Shown here: piece by piece, positions 7,269-15,737 of the stretch
Numbering within the stretch: position 1 is the stretch's first letter
Layout of the letters: every line of letters begins with the position of its first letter
DNA from: Bacillota bacterium
Lineage (GTDB): Bacteria > Bacillota > Bacilli > Bacillales > Cytobacillaceae
NCBI GenBank assembly: GCA_023389895.1
Contig: JAEWDX010000042.1
Location: 1 to 42,007 of the forward strand
Reading direction: 5' to 3'
DNA length: 42,007 nt
Notes under the pieces: model-generated
Database searches by the model: none
Told to the model about the DNA's origin: nothing
The model's input: only the letters and a program-made list of their open reading frames with translations
Translations under genes and position numbers: made by a program

Positions 7269-7562
7269 TTAGAGTTTGGTAGGTAATGAATTTAAAAATT
7301 GAACCCGGTTTTCATTCTTACCTGTAGATACATATCCACAGTGTAACCATTGAATGTTTTTCATTCCCACAGCTTTCAATGTAGCTTTAATAAAAGATTT
7401 TTTTATACCATTTCCTCCTATAAATTGAATATACCATTTAGGAGCTTGTCCAGTTGTGATAACTTTTACTGACTGGATTATAGCTGGAACATTAGACCAC
7501 CAGACTGGAAATATGAAAATTACCTCGCTACTAGACTTTAACATTGACTGATCTCCATGCAT
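7269..7562 (-). pseudogene. NAD(P)H quinone reductase / flavodoxin_2 family remnant
   Basis: SSEVIFIFPVWWSNVPAII is the FMN-binding loop and active-site strand of the NQO/MdaB-like flavodoxin_2 family. It is normally followed by a GFIDRV..TPG segment and some 40-50 further residues before the strand that leads into ITTGQAPKWY. Here VPAIIQS runs straight into VKVITTGQAPKWY, so a central part is missing. The N-terminal 60-70 residues with the NHPY-type flavin motif are also absent. The tail (IKATLKAVGMKNIQWLHCG) is that of the family. I infer a non-functional remnant. A terminator follows. Confidence 0.75.
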
Positions 7563-7674
7563 TCCTTATCAATCATTCTTGTTTCCGCTTTTTCTAATAA
7601 ATCTTATCTCACATACATGTCATATCTTCTTAAGTATGGACCTTTTTGTTCATTTTCCAACATGAACATTTACA

Positions 7675-8868
7675 TCACACTGCCTCATTCCCTTTTTTCC
7701 GCTCGTCCTGTACGAATAGAATGCCCAATTCATGATGGTCGCCTTCGAATAAGGCTCGTTGAGTAAAACGAACTTCACCAGAAATATCAAGAACTTCAAG
7801 CTTGCAGTGAGCACGGTTTTTTAATAGTGCTTCATAGAGGCCCTTTTTATCATGAACATAAATCCCATTTACCTTCGTAATCAGCTCACCGATTCGCAAA
7901 CCCATATGACTTGCTGGCGATTCAGGAATGATTCCTAAAATCGTGACACCGTGATTTTTTTTCGAAAAATAAAAAGGTTTGCTTTCGTCCCTCATTCTTT
8001 GCCTTAATGTGATAAGTTCACGGCCAATAATAGCGAGGGCAACAACCGCTATTGAAGCAAGTGGCATCCAAAGCCCTGATACTGAAAGCATAGCCATAAT
8101 GATTCCAAGAGTGATGACCTTCTTTCCAGTTGCTTTAATCGCCTCAATCGGAAGACTGCCTTGGATTTGTTGGAAGAATCCAACAGCGAATGGAACAAGC
8201 ATAATGGAATATGATTTTCCAGCGATTGAGAAAACGGGCCACCATTCGAATGGTGCCTGCAATGCCTCACCTGGAATAATAAGAAACAGCGGAATCATCC
8301 AAAGTCGTTTCACTTCATGGACACCAATGATTTGTCCACGTTTGCTGACGATTAATTTCGGTGAAGTGCCTTTCCGTGCATTTTTGAAGATTAGAATCCC
8401 TTCTCCAATGATAAGAAGTGCCAGGAGAACAGCGATCGAAGGGAAAATGACTTGCTCCGAGTCAGTAATTGATGTTAAAAAGGTAGGCAAAGACCATTGC
8501 CCATCAAGCGCAAAAATGGTCACAAAAAAAGCAAAGCCTAGTGTATAAGCTGGTGAGATTAATCTAATCTTTGTTGTCAAACTCAACAAGATCGTAAAGC
8601 CTGCTGTAAAAAGAATTGTTTCAATCGGAATAACAAGTCCGACAAAAATGATCGTAATCGACAGAACGAGCCCAACAATTAAGCCAAGGGGGAGAAGTTG
8701 CCGAAGTTCAAAATACGCATTCTCCGCACGTACATGAAAATCTTTTCGCTCTCTCTTGACCCGGGAAACCCCTAAAATCGCAGCTACTATAAAAAGATAA
8801 TAAAAAACAGGATGAAGAAGAAGCTTACCTGTCCCTTTTAATAATTCAACCAACCATTCTTGTGCCAC
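7675..8868 (-). CDS. minJ: MinJ, polar division-site determinant with PDZ domain
   Basis: MinJ bridges DivIVA and MinD at the poles and septum in B. subtilis. The protein has about eight membrane segments in its first 290 residues, a loop, and a C-terminal PDZ domain (VTILGIIPESPASHMGLRIGELITKVNG, in part) that ends in a short charged tail. I chose GTG 8868, preceded by TTGGTGG; the product then starts MAQEWLVELLKGTG, resembling the MinJ N terminus, and has 397 residues. The longer frame begins at TTG 8880. In B. subtilis minJ directly follows ctpB; here about 7.7 kb lie between them. Confidence 0.88.
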   Translation of the reverse strand: MAQEWLVELLKGTGKLLLHPVFYYLFIVAAILGVSRVKRERKDFHVRAENAYFELRQLLPLGLIVGLVLSITIIFVGLVIPIETILFTAGFTILLSLTTKIRLISPAYTLGFAFFVTIFALDGQWSLPTFLTSITDSEQVIFPSIAVLLALLIIGEGILIFKNARKGTSPKLIVSKRGQIIGVHEVKRLWMIPLFLIIPGEALQAPFEWWPVFSIAGKSYSIMLVPFAVGFFQQIQGSLPIEAIKATGKKVITLGIIMAMLSVSGLWMPLASIAVVALAIIGRELITLRQRMRDESKPFYFSKKNHGVTILGIIPESPASHMGLRIGELITKVNGIYVHDKKGLYEALLKNRAHCKLEVLDISGEVRFTQRALFEGDHHELGILFVQDERKKGNEAV

Positions 8869-9037
8869 TTTTACCACCAACCTTTTATCAAATTCGACTG
8901 GGCGAATTTGCGCATAAATCTTTACCTAGCTTGCAGAGGAAGCTTCCTACTTGCTAGAAAAAAAGTCCGAAAACTATCTATTATTCTTTATTCTATCAAA
9001 ATGCGGGGGCAAAACCTATGGGTATCTAATCAAAAAC

Positions 9038-9065
9038 CAAAAAAAGCAGAGGAACACTCCCCTGC
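9038..9065 (-). terminator. Terminator of the metal-uptake operon
   Basis: On the minus strand GCAGGGG and CCTCTGC pair (9046-9065) and are followed by seven to eight T residues (9038-9045). It lies about 120 bases after the last gene of the operon. Confidence 0.7.
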
Positions 9066-9137
9066 CTACTTAATATACTCTAATTTTTCAAAAAACATCC
9101 TCGCCATGCGTACAAAAACACCAAAACTGTCCACGGA

Positions 9138-9152
9138 CGGTGTCATGCACCG
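9138..9152. repeat. GGTGTCAnGCACC palindrome, left copy
   Basis: CGGTGTCATGCACCG is a short palindrome belonging to the same family as three copies at 16500-16607. The neighbouring tgtccac sequences are also shared. It lies between the minJ start and the end of the metal-uptake operon. Confidence 0.7.
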
Positions 9153-9186
9153 TGATCACTCTATTCTGTCCACCGATGATGTAGCA

Positions 9187-10320
9187 TTATTTAAGTGTGG
9201 AACGGGATAATAGTTTTGTCGCTTCTTCGTCAGCTAGATCGTAATGGTAGAATAGTTGGTAGAACTCTTTTGTTTCCTTTAGCATATCATAATTAAATTG
9301 TTCAGGATAAAAGAGATTTCCGAGCCACTTTATTCCTAGAATTCGATTGATTGATGGTGGGAAGCCGAGCCAATTGTATGGTCCAACTGGCACTTCATAT
9401 ACCTTCCCTTCCTGTACAGCCTTTAAATCCTTCCATAAAGCATCGCCTGCTAAAGCCTTCTCATACATACTGTTAGGCTCAAAGATAATCACATCTGGCT
9501 GCCATAAAAGCAGCTGCTCCATTGATACTTCATTTCCGCCGCCCTTACTTGCTGCTTGATCAAGCACGGCAACATTATCTAAGCCGACAAAATCAAAAAT
9601 CTCCGCATGAAAGGAGCCTTTTCCATTCGTATTTAACCCACTTTCTCCAATACCATAAAAGACTTTAACCCACTCATTTTCTGGTTTTGCCGCAACAAAG
9701 TCTTTCGCAGCCTTTAGCGCTTCTTCACTATAAGCTGCTAAAGTATTTCCATATTCCTCTTCAGAAAGAAGCTCACCTAATGTTTTAAAGGCTTCAGGAA
9801 TCGTATCTAGCTTTGCTTCAACAAAAACCGTTGGAATTCCAGTAGTTTTTTGGATTTCGTCCATATCTTCTTTAACCGTTTTCTTCGCTTCGCCAATATC
9901 TATAATTACATCAGGCTTTGCTGCAATTAATGCTTCTAAATTAAATGTGTCCCCATAAAACATTCCAAATGTAGGTAAATCTAAAATTTCCTTATTAAAG
10001 TATTTTTCATCATCACCAGAAGGCTTTCTCGCCCAGCCAATCAGCTTTTCTGGAGCAACTGCATATAGAACCATTTGTGCCAACGGGCCTGATGGTGCAA
10101 TCTTTGTAATATTTGTTGGAAGCTCAACCTCTCTTCCAGTAGAATCCGTAAACATTTGTGTAGTTGGTTCTTCTTTCTGAGCTTCCTCTTGTACTACTTT
10201 AACTTCTTCCTTTTCTCCCTGTGATTTATTTCCGGCTTTATTTTGATTACAGCCTGCTAAGCTGGAAAGAATAAGTATAAGTGCAAATAACAGCACACTC
10301 ATTTTTTTAAAATGCTTCAT
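9187..10320 (-). CDS. ABC transporter substrate-binding lipoprotein (FecB/BtuF/TroA-like)
   Basis: A lipoprotein signal is clear: MKHFKKMSVLLFALILILSS followed by the lipobox LAGC, then an acidic linker. The mature part carries the two-lobed helical-backbone binding fold: FTDSTGREVELPTNITKIAPSG in lobe 1, PEKLIGWARKP, LEALIAAKPDVIIDIG, and in lobe 2 MEQLLLWQPDVIIFEP. Such proteins bind ferric chelates, cobalamin, heme or molybdate-like ligands outside the membrane for a FecCD-type permease. ATG 10320 is chosen over the TTG at 10323 because GGAGGAATTTG gives the better spacing. It is the last gene of the operon. The ligand cannot be assigned from sequence, but the DUF364 and FmdE neighbours suggest a metal or metal complex. 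Confidence 0.9.
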   Translation of the reverse strand: MKHFKKMSVLLFALILILSSLAGCNQNKAGNKSQGEKEEVKVVQEEAQKEEPTTQMFTDSTGREVELPTNITKIAPSGPLAQMVLYAVAPEKLIGWARKPSGDDEKYFNKEILDLPTFGMFYGDTFNLEALIAAKPDVIIDIGEAKKTVKEDMDEIQKTTGIPTVFVEAKLDTIPEAFKTLGELLSEEEYGNTLAAYSEEALKAAKDFVAAKPENEWVKVFYGIGESGLNTNGKGSFHAEIFDFVGLDNVAVLDQAASKGGGNEVSMEQLLLWQPDVIIFEPNSMYEKALAGDALWKDLKAVQEGKVYEVPVGPYNWLGFPPSINRILGIKWLGNLFYPEQFNYDMLKETKEFYQLFYHYDLADEEATKLLSRSTLK

Positions 10321-10350
10321 CAAATTCCTCCAATCAATTATTTTCGTTCA

Positions 10351-11103
10351 CTATTTCTTATCAAATCGACATATTTGCCTTTCTAAACTCTTTTTTTCAA
10401 TGATAAAAATCCCTATATCCTTTTTGTTCGAAAGAAAATATTCGTTTCCAAATGAATCAGTTTGAATTTTTTTCACATGTGCATGAATATGTGCATCTAT
10501 TTCCTTCTGCTCACAGTCAGGTAAATAATGTTTAATAAATTCTACTATCGCTTCCCGAGAAAAAAGCGGCTGACCAAACTGAACAGAAAGAGCCCGATAT
10601 AGAAATGGTATATTCCTTTCAACTAAGCCTTCCTTTAAATAATCAGCCTTCCTCCGGAAATGCCCTGACCTTCCACATGGTAAAAATGAATCTTCACTTC
10701 CATTTGAAACGACTAATATTAATCTCTTTCGGCAAAAGCCTAATAACTTACTAATATCTGCTAGATTGCTTTTGAAAAAGCTGCTTACTACTATGTCCCA
10801 TTGGGGCTCATCAGAAATTTCAGCCCAATCACTCTGTAATATTTCTAGATTCGTAATGCTATCCTGCTTCACTCTCTCCGCAAGATCAAGCAATGGTCTC
10901 TCCTCAAAATCAGTAGCAGTAACCGTGCTAGCCTTCTTCGCAATTTCGTCACTTAAATAGCCTAATCCACAGCCAATATCACAGACAGAGTCCGTCTCAT
11001 AAATGTACGTGGATATTTCATCATAGATGGCTTGATAATATTTCGTGTACTCAGCAGCATGCTTATACCAACGCGTACTTTTATCTGTCCAAAACATGCT
11101 CAT
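10351..11103 (-). CDS. Class I SAM-dependent methyltransferase, operon-encoded
   Basis: The 250-residue protein has motif I VCDIGCGLGYLSDEIA, an acidic motif II residue in TATDFEERPL, and the motif IV-like region QWDIVVSSFF, all of the class I Rossmann methyltransferase fold. The substrate is unknown. Its ATG overlaps the stop of the ATPase gene (ATGA), so it is translationally coupled to a transporter, which is unusual and suggests that it modifies the transported compound or a metallophore. The binding protein gene starts 30 bases after its stop. Confidence 0.85.
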   Translation of the reverse strand: MSMFWTDKSTRWYKHAAEYTKYYQAIYDEISTYIYETDSVCDIGCGLGYLSDEIAKKASTVTATDFEERPLLDLAERVKQDSITNLEILQSDWAEISDEPQWDIVVSSFFKSNLADISKLLGFCRKRLILVVSNGSEDSFLPCGRSGHFRRKADYLKEGLVERNIPFLYRALSVQFGQPLFSREAIVEFIKHYLPDCEQKEIDAHIHAHVKKIQTDSFGNEYFLSNKKDIGIFIIEKKSLERQICRFDKK

Positions 11104-11891
11104 CCCATCCCTCTCTTCCGATTCGGCACAATCACTCTTACATCTCCATCACCTGTATCAATATCATGGAGCTTTACATTTACCCCATATACTTGCTGCA
11201 ATAATTCTTCTGTTACTATTTCCATAGGGTTGCCCATTTCAATAATTTTACCTTTATAAATAACGAGTACCTTATTGCCATATAGAAAAGCATGCTCAGG
11301 ATTATGAGTTGATAGAATGATAATATATCCTTGATTGGCAAGCTCCTTCACTTTCGCCATCACACGCATTTGATTCCCATAATCAAGATTGGCAGTTGGC
11401 TCATCCATAACAAGAAGCTTTGTCTTTTGAACAATGGCCCGAGCTATGAGAGCAAGCTGTCTTTCCCCGCCGCTTATCTCTGCATATCCACGATTCCATA
11501 AATGGGCAATTCCGAGCATGTCCAATGCTGCTAGAGCCTCTTTTTCATGTACTGCCTTTGGCATTGACACTCCCTTTAGATGAACAGTTAAACCCATTAG
11601 TACGGTACTTAATACTGAAAAATTAAAGGTTGGATGATGAGATTGTGGAATATATGCAATCCGTTTCGCCAGCTCCACCGTCTTCATCTCCCTAATACTT
11701 TTACCCTCTATAATAATTTCACCTGTATAATTTTTTGACAAGCCAAGCATACAACGGAATAGAGTACTCTTGCCAACTCCATTTGGACCAAGCACACATA
11801 GTAAATCCTTGGGATTTGAAGAAAACGTAATATTATTTAAAATTTGCCGCTCACTATAACTAAAATTCAACTGGTTCACTTCAATCGTCAT
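11100..11891 (-). CDS. ABC transporter ATP-binding protein (FepC/BtuD-like)
   Basis: Walker A is GPNGVGKST, the signature motif is ISGGERQLALIARA (SGGE rather than SGGQ), and Walker B is LLVMDEP followed by TANLD, with the switch histidine in ILSTHNPEHA. The length of 263 residues and the Q-loop in IAYIPQSHH fit the FepC/BtuD/FhuC group that powers FecCD permeases. Start and stop overlap those of the permease and methyltransferase genes by four bases each, so the three are translated together. Confidence 0.94.
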   Translation of the reverse strand: MTIEVNQLNFSYSERQILNNITFSSNPKDLLCVLGPNGVGKSTLFRCMLGLSKNYTGEIIIEGKSIREMKTVELAKRIAYIPQSHHPTFNFSVLSTVLMGLTVHLKGVSMPKAVHEKEALAALDMLGIAHLWNRGYAEISGGERQLALIARAIVQKTKLLVMDEPTANLDYGNQMRVMAKVKELANQGYIIILSTHNPEHAFLYGNKVLVIYKGKIIEMGNPMEIVTEELLQQVYGVNVKLHDIDTGDGDVRVIVPNRKRGMG

Positions 11892-12919
11892 AGCTTATTT
11901 CCCTCGCGTAAAATTAAATACATAAAGAACGGTGCCCCTACAAATGCAGTTAAAATTCCAAGCGGGATTTCCTGTGTTGCCAATAATCTGGAAAAATTAT
12001 CAACTATTAAAAGGAAGCTCGCTCCTAGCAGCATCGAGGCTGGCAATAGCACACGAAAATCTGAACCTACGATCATTCTCGTAAAATGGGGAATAACAAG
12101 TCCCACCCACCCAATCATTCCGCTGACTGAAACACTTGCCGCTGTTACTAATGTGGCGCAAGCAATAACAATAACACGAATTACTTTCGTATTAATGCCC
12201 ATCGTTTTCGCTTCTTCCTCTCCCATTGTCATCACATTTAATTTCCACCGTAAAAACATAAGCGGGATTAAACCAATTAAAATCGGGATTGCACTAATAA
12301 GCAGATCATCTGTACGAATGGAGGCTAGGCTCCCCATTAACCAATATGTAATCGCCGGCAATTCATTATTCGGATCAGCTACAAGTTTGATGAAAGATAA
12401 TCCAGCCGAGAACAAAGACCCAATCATAATTCCTGTTAAAATTAAGCCTAGAGACGGGTTTGCTTTTACCCTTGAACTAATAATCCAAACTAAAAAGACT
12501 GTAACCATTCCAAAGAAAAATGCAGAAATTGAAATGCTATATTTGCTAAAGCCTAGGAAAATCGCTAGTGCTGCTCCAAAGCCTGCACCGGCCGATGCCC
12601 CTAATAAATCTGGAGATACCATCGGATTTTGGAATAACCCTTGATAGGTTGCGCCTGCACATGATAATGCTGCACCAATTAAGACAGCTGCGATTACACG
12701 TGGAAGGCGAATTTGAAAGATAACTGTCTCAGCTTCAGAACTCCAAGTCGGTTGAAGAGAAATAAATTTTGATAATAATACTTTTAATAGCTCTAACGGG
12801 CTAATCGGATATTTTCCAAGTGCAAAGGAAATAAGGAAGCAGAGAATGAGAAAAAGTGATAATAACAGGAACTTTAGATGATTCTCCTTTTTAAAGGAGG
12901 TTGTATTTAATAATTTCAT
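11888..12919 (-). CDS. ABC transporter permease, FecCD family
   Basis: The 343-residue protein has about ten membrane helices and the FecCD landmarks IRLPRVIAAVLIGAALSCAGA, NPMVSPDLLGASAGAGFGAA, the ATPase-contact region around EEEAKTMG, and VSGMIGWVGLVIPHFTRMIVG near the end, with GAPFFMYLILR at the C terminus. It forms the membrane channel for iron-chelate, cobalamin or similar uptake. It overlaps the ATPase gene by four bases and is preceded by a 99-base gap after the fmdE-like gene, in which no clear terminator is seen. Confidence 0.94.
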   Translation of the reverse strand: MKLLNTTSFKKENHLKFLLLSLFLILCFLISFALGKYPISPLELLKVLLSKFISLQPTWSSEAETVIFQIRLPRVIAAVLIGAALSCAGATYQGLFQNPMVSPDLLGASAGAGFGAALAIFLGFSKYSISISAFFFGMVTVFLVWIISSRVKANPSLGLILTGIMIGSLFSAGLSFIKLVADPNNELPAITYWLMGSLASIRTDDLLISAIPILIGLIPLMFLRWKLNVMTMGEEEAKTMGINTKVIRVIVIACATLVTAASVSVSGMIGWVGLVIPHFTRMIVGSDFRVLLPASMLLGASFLLIVDNFSRLLATQEIPLGILTAFVGAPFFMYLILREGNKL

Positions 12920-13018
12920 TACAGTCCCCCTCTAGATACCGTTTTCCCGCATTTTTTTCAAAAAAATAGAAGTTACTCGTTATACAATATTAGAAAATCC
13001 TTATTATTCGCTTTCCAA

Positions 13019-13588
13019 CTAGCCAATCACTTCATAATAAGGGGTAGAGCTGCAAGCCTTACATAAATTCTGCGAATCAATCTTCACTTCACGCCCATCA
13101 TTTACTTCTTCCCCGCAATTTTCACAAATAATTCTTCTTAATGGTTTCCCAGGCAAATCCTCTGGTTGGAAATGAACGATTACTTTTTCAAACGATAGCA
13201 GCTTCTCATCAGGCATGATTTTATACGCTTCTAAAAATGGGTTTGCCTCATTGCTGCTATATTCCTTCGCTAATTCACGAACATGTGCCGGAACTGAGAC
13301 CCTTACTGCTTCATTTGTATGGATATTGACAAAGCTTGCTGCCATTTTTCCATAGTCGAAATGCTTAAGTGAACGTCTGCCGAGCTTACAGCCTGTTACG
13401 GTTTGAATGGCATCAGCAGCACAGCGATCCGTTTCCACATAGACGATCAAGCTTTTATTCCCAAATGGTTCATCAATTCCAAGCCATTTTAACCCCGCCA
13501 TTCCTATTCTTACTCCAAGAATTTGTCCTGCACATAAATGACCGTGATAGGCTGCCGCTTCCTCTAATAATTCATCAAACGTTTTCAT
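13019..13588 (-). CDS. FmdE-family protein with C-terminal zinc ribbon
   Basis: FmdE proteins are named for a gene beside molybdenum formylmethanofuran dehydrogenase in methanogens; their activity is not established. The 189-residue protein shows the family's HGHLCAGQILGVRIG near the start (H-x-H-x-C metal-site candidate), ETDRCAADAIQTVTGCKLGRR with two conserved cysteines, and FDYGKMA. The last 40 residues add two CxxC pairs (CENCGEE and CKACSS), a zinc ribbon. No methanogenesis gene is present. It overlaps the DUF364 gene by 14 bases and is encoded with an uptake transporter, so a role in handling the imported metal is plausible. Confidence 0.9.
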   Translation of the reverse strand: MKTFDELLEEAAAYHGHLCAGQILGVRIGMAGLKWLGIDEPFGNKSLIVYVETDRCAADAIQTVTGCKLGRRSLKHFDYGKMAASFVNIHTNEAVRVSVPAHVRELAKEYSSNEANPFLEAYKIMPDEKLLSFEKVIVHFQPEDLPGKPLRRIICENCGEEVNDGREVKIDSQNLCKACSSTPYYEVIG

Positions 13589-14363
13589 ATTCTTTCACCT
13601 CTTTTAATTCTGCTAATAGAGAGTCATTTCTTATGAGATTCACATAGTGAACGGATTCTTGAAAATGATGAATCCCTCCACCTTCTTTAACAGAGCGCAA
13701 TACAGGCCCACTCTCTTCAACGACAAGGCCACTAATCATATCAACGCCCATTTCGAAAAGGGTTTTTGATAATGGCGTGCTTGGTCCAAGCATGATTGTT
13801 ACCGCATTTTTTGAAAGCTCTAATAATCTTGGTGCTGTCTTATTAATAAGGGTAGACGATGTCATAATGACAAAATCTTGCTCTGGGAGAAGATATTCTG
13901 CGGCTGGATCAGGTAGATCCCCAAATGCTGGATTTCTTTCAAGAACCGTTAATTGACAGATCTTGCTAAGCTCATCGACATTTGGAAAATGACCAATAAC
14001 GGTAACTTTTTTCCCGATTACACTTTCGTTAATAAGATCAAATGCACTTGCTGAAGGTAATTGATGATAACCACGGCTTTGCAAATCTTTAATCGTTTCA
14101 ATATGATTGATTGCTGAATTAATTGCACTTAGTCCGATTGAGGCTTCAACGAAATCCCAAGATTTTACGAGCTTTGCCAATTCCTTAACCGTTTTTCCAT
14201 GACATGTGCCAGGAATAAAATTACTCATTTTAGGACGAGGCGAGCTCATGGCTAACCCAATTGTATGTGAGTGCGTCAATGTCCATGTTTGTCCAACAAT
14301 AATTTCTTCTGCTATCACATCTTCCTTTACTTCGTCTATTAGTTTGTCATATAACTCCCACAT
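13575..14363 (-). CDS. DUF4213/DUF364 protein (putative heavy-metal chelation family)
   Basis: The 262-residue protein fits the two-part architecture of this family: an N-terminal DUF4213 domain (YDKLIDEVKEDVIAEEIIVG, then HTIGLAMSSP and GKTVKELAKLV) with an enolase-N-like fold, and a C-terminal Rossmann-like DUF364 domain (GKKVTVIGHFPNVDEL, AEYLLPEQDFVIMTSSTLIN, IMLGPSTPLSKTLFEMGVDMISGLVVE). The family name reflects a proposed, unproven metal-chelating role. It is the first gene of the operon, with a GGAGGATATTAAT binding site, and overlaps the fmdE-like gene. Its long upstream region carries the likely promoter and regulatory repeats. Confidence 0.88.
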   Translation of the reverse strand: MWELYDKLIDEVKEDVIAEEIIVGQTWTLTHSHTIGLAMSSPRPKMSNFIPGTCHGKTVKELAKLVKSWDFVEASIGLSAINSAINHIETIKDLQSRGYHQLPSASAFDLINESVIGKKVTVIGHFPNVDELSKICQLTVLERNPAFGDLPDPAAEYLLPEQDFVIMTSSTLINKTAPRLLELSKNAVTIMLGPSTPLSKTLFEMGVDMISGLVVEESGPVLRSVKEGGGIHHFQESVHYVNLIRNDSLLAELKEVKEYENV

Positions 14364-14798
14364 ATTAATATCCTCCTTGAGAAAAACTTCGCTTATTCGT
14401 CAAGATGAAAATGATTCATTCCCTCCCATTGAGAATTACTGCTTACTGCAGCATTTATTATATCTAATTGTAATCAAATATAACTAGACATAATTAAGCA
14501 TAATTAAGTATACAATTAATTTTCAGTTGAAATATGGTTTATTACTGTTTGTCATAAATCTGTCAAAAAATAATTCATTATCTACTGTAGCTTTGTAGAA
14601 AAGATTGATCGTTTATAATAAAGATTGATAAAAATCACTTCTTTAGTTATTCTTGGAGGCGTTTTTTTATTGGATTTTTATGTTTAAATTGATGTTTATC
14701 TTGGGAAGAAATGTACTTAAACTAAACGAGGCAGATTAGCTCTACAAGGAATTATAAATAGTTTATCGGAAAGATGTCATGATATTACAGAAAGGGAG
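14364..14798. promoter_or_regulatory. Divergent regulatory region of the metal operon and the Crp-like gene
   Basis: This 435-base gap is very AT-rich and holds no convincing gene. Facing the operon (minus strand) there is TTGACA - 16 - TAATAA near 14535-14565 and, downstream of it, repeated ten-base units (two copies of CTTAATTATG plus degenerate ones, about 14472-14512). Near the operon start, ATGAAAATGATTCAT (14405-14419) is a loose palindrome. Facing the Crp-like gene there is TTTGTA (14592-14597) - 16 - TATAAT (14614-14619), and AAAGATTGAT occurs twice around it, 21 bases apart. The regulator is not known. Confidence 0.45.
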
Positions 14799-14807
14799 TT
14801 GAACAGC

Positions 14808-15382
14808 ATGATGAAGTCATATTTTAATCATATACCTTATATAAGAGATAATTGGGAAGAAATACAAACAATGTTTACTGAGATTCGAGTTCCTCCAAAG
14901 ACAACTCTTTTAAGAGAAGGAGAAATAGCGAGTCGTATATACTTCATAAATCAAGGTTGCTTGAGATTATGGTTTAATGATGACGGAAGAGATATTACCT
15001 TTCAATTTTTTTCGAACAACAAGTGGTATCTTCCTTTGAAAGCTTTTACAACAATGAAACGAGTTTATTTAACTTAGAAACTGTTGAATTCTCACATCTT
15101 ATAACAATTGAAAAAGACGATTATCAAAAAATGCTCAAAATGTTTCCTCAACTAAAGGAATACTTCTCAGAAATATTGGCTGACAGATTTGTGAATTATA
15201 CGAAACTATTTCTTTCTCGAATAAAAGATTCTCCTCAAAAAAGGTATATGGAGTTATGCTCACAAAACCCGCAACTTTTAGAACGCGTTCCTCACCATTA
15301 TATTGCGTCGTATTTAGGCATAACATCTGTTTCTTTAAGTAGAATTCGCAATAGAATTTCATCTGATATTAACAATGGTTAA
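14808..15382 (+). pseudogene. Crp/Fnr-family regulator with a homopolymer frameshift
   Basis: Two overlapping frames make one protein of about 190 residues: a cyclic-nucleotide-binding-like domain (VPPKTTLLREGEIASRIYFI, then QGCLRLWF) and a C-terminal helix-turn-helix (HHYIASYLGITSVSLSRIRNRI). The frame changes at a run of seven T residues (15006-15012). With eight T residues the text would read ..ITFQFFFEQQVVSSFESF.., as expected for the family; with seven, it stops at 15075-15077. The cysteines of oxygen-sensing Fnr are absent. This can be a true mutation, phase variation or a sequencing error. It starts at ATG 14808 after AAAGGGAG and is read towards the reductase-like genes. Confidence 0.75.
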
Positions 15383-15452
15383 TGCGTCTATCTGACATAG
15401 GGGGTTAAAATCTCATAGTAAATATTAAATCTTAAATTGGAGGATATTTATT

Positions 15453-15734
15453 ATGAGAGTTAATATTGTTTTTAATCATCCTTATGAAGGAAGTTATTGT
15501 CATGCTATCTTAGACTCAGTTAAAAGGGGTCTTGATAAGGCAGGTCATGAAATTGACGTGTATAAGTTAACGTATGGTGATGCCATTAAAAGGGCACTCA
15601 TAAGAGGAACTCTAAAGAAATCAGGTATTAAAAATGTGAAATGGTTGAGCTTGAATATGGTAAAAGCCAGTTCTAGTGAAAAAAGAGGAAAGTGGCTTGA
15701 AAAAATAGAAAAAAGATTTACAGGTTTAAAGTAG
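15453..15734 (+). pseudogene. NAD(P)H quinone reductase-like protein with large internal deletion
   Basis: The start MRVNIVFNHPYEGSYCHAIL is the flavin-binding N terminus of the flavodoxin_2/NQO family and is followed by GLDKAGHEIDVYKL. It then runs directly into GDAIKRALIRGTLKKSGI, which belongs to the C-terminal third; the FPxWW loop and about 90 residues are missing. The end (KRGKWLEKIEKRF) is normal. The ribosome binding site TTGGAGGAT is intact, so a 93-residue protein can still be made, but without half of the flavin site it is unlikely to be a reductase. The next gene starts four bases after its stop. Confidence 0.7.
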
Positions 15735-15737
15735 AAC

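Noticed and set aside
7979..8548. 189-codon plus-strand ORF opposite minJ
   Set aside because: Shadow of minJ; composition and lack of a binding site do not support it.
11844..12644. 266-codon plus-strand ORF opposite the FecCD permease
   Set aside because: It is the antisense shadow of a clear permease gene; its product has no recognisable domain and no ribosome binding site.
14405..14419. Fur box upstream of the metal operon
   Set aside because: ATGAAAATGATTCAT is only a loose match to the Fur consensus; noted as a palindrome without naming the regulator.
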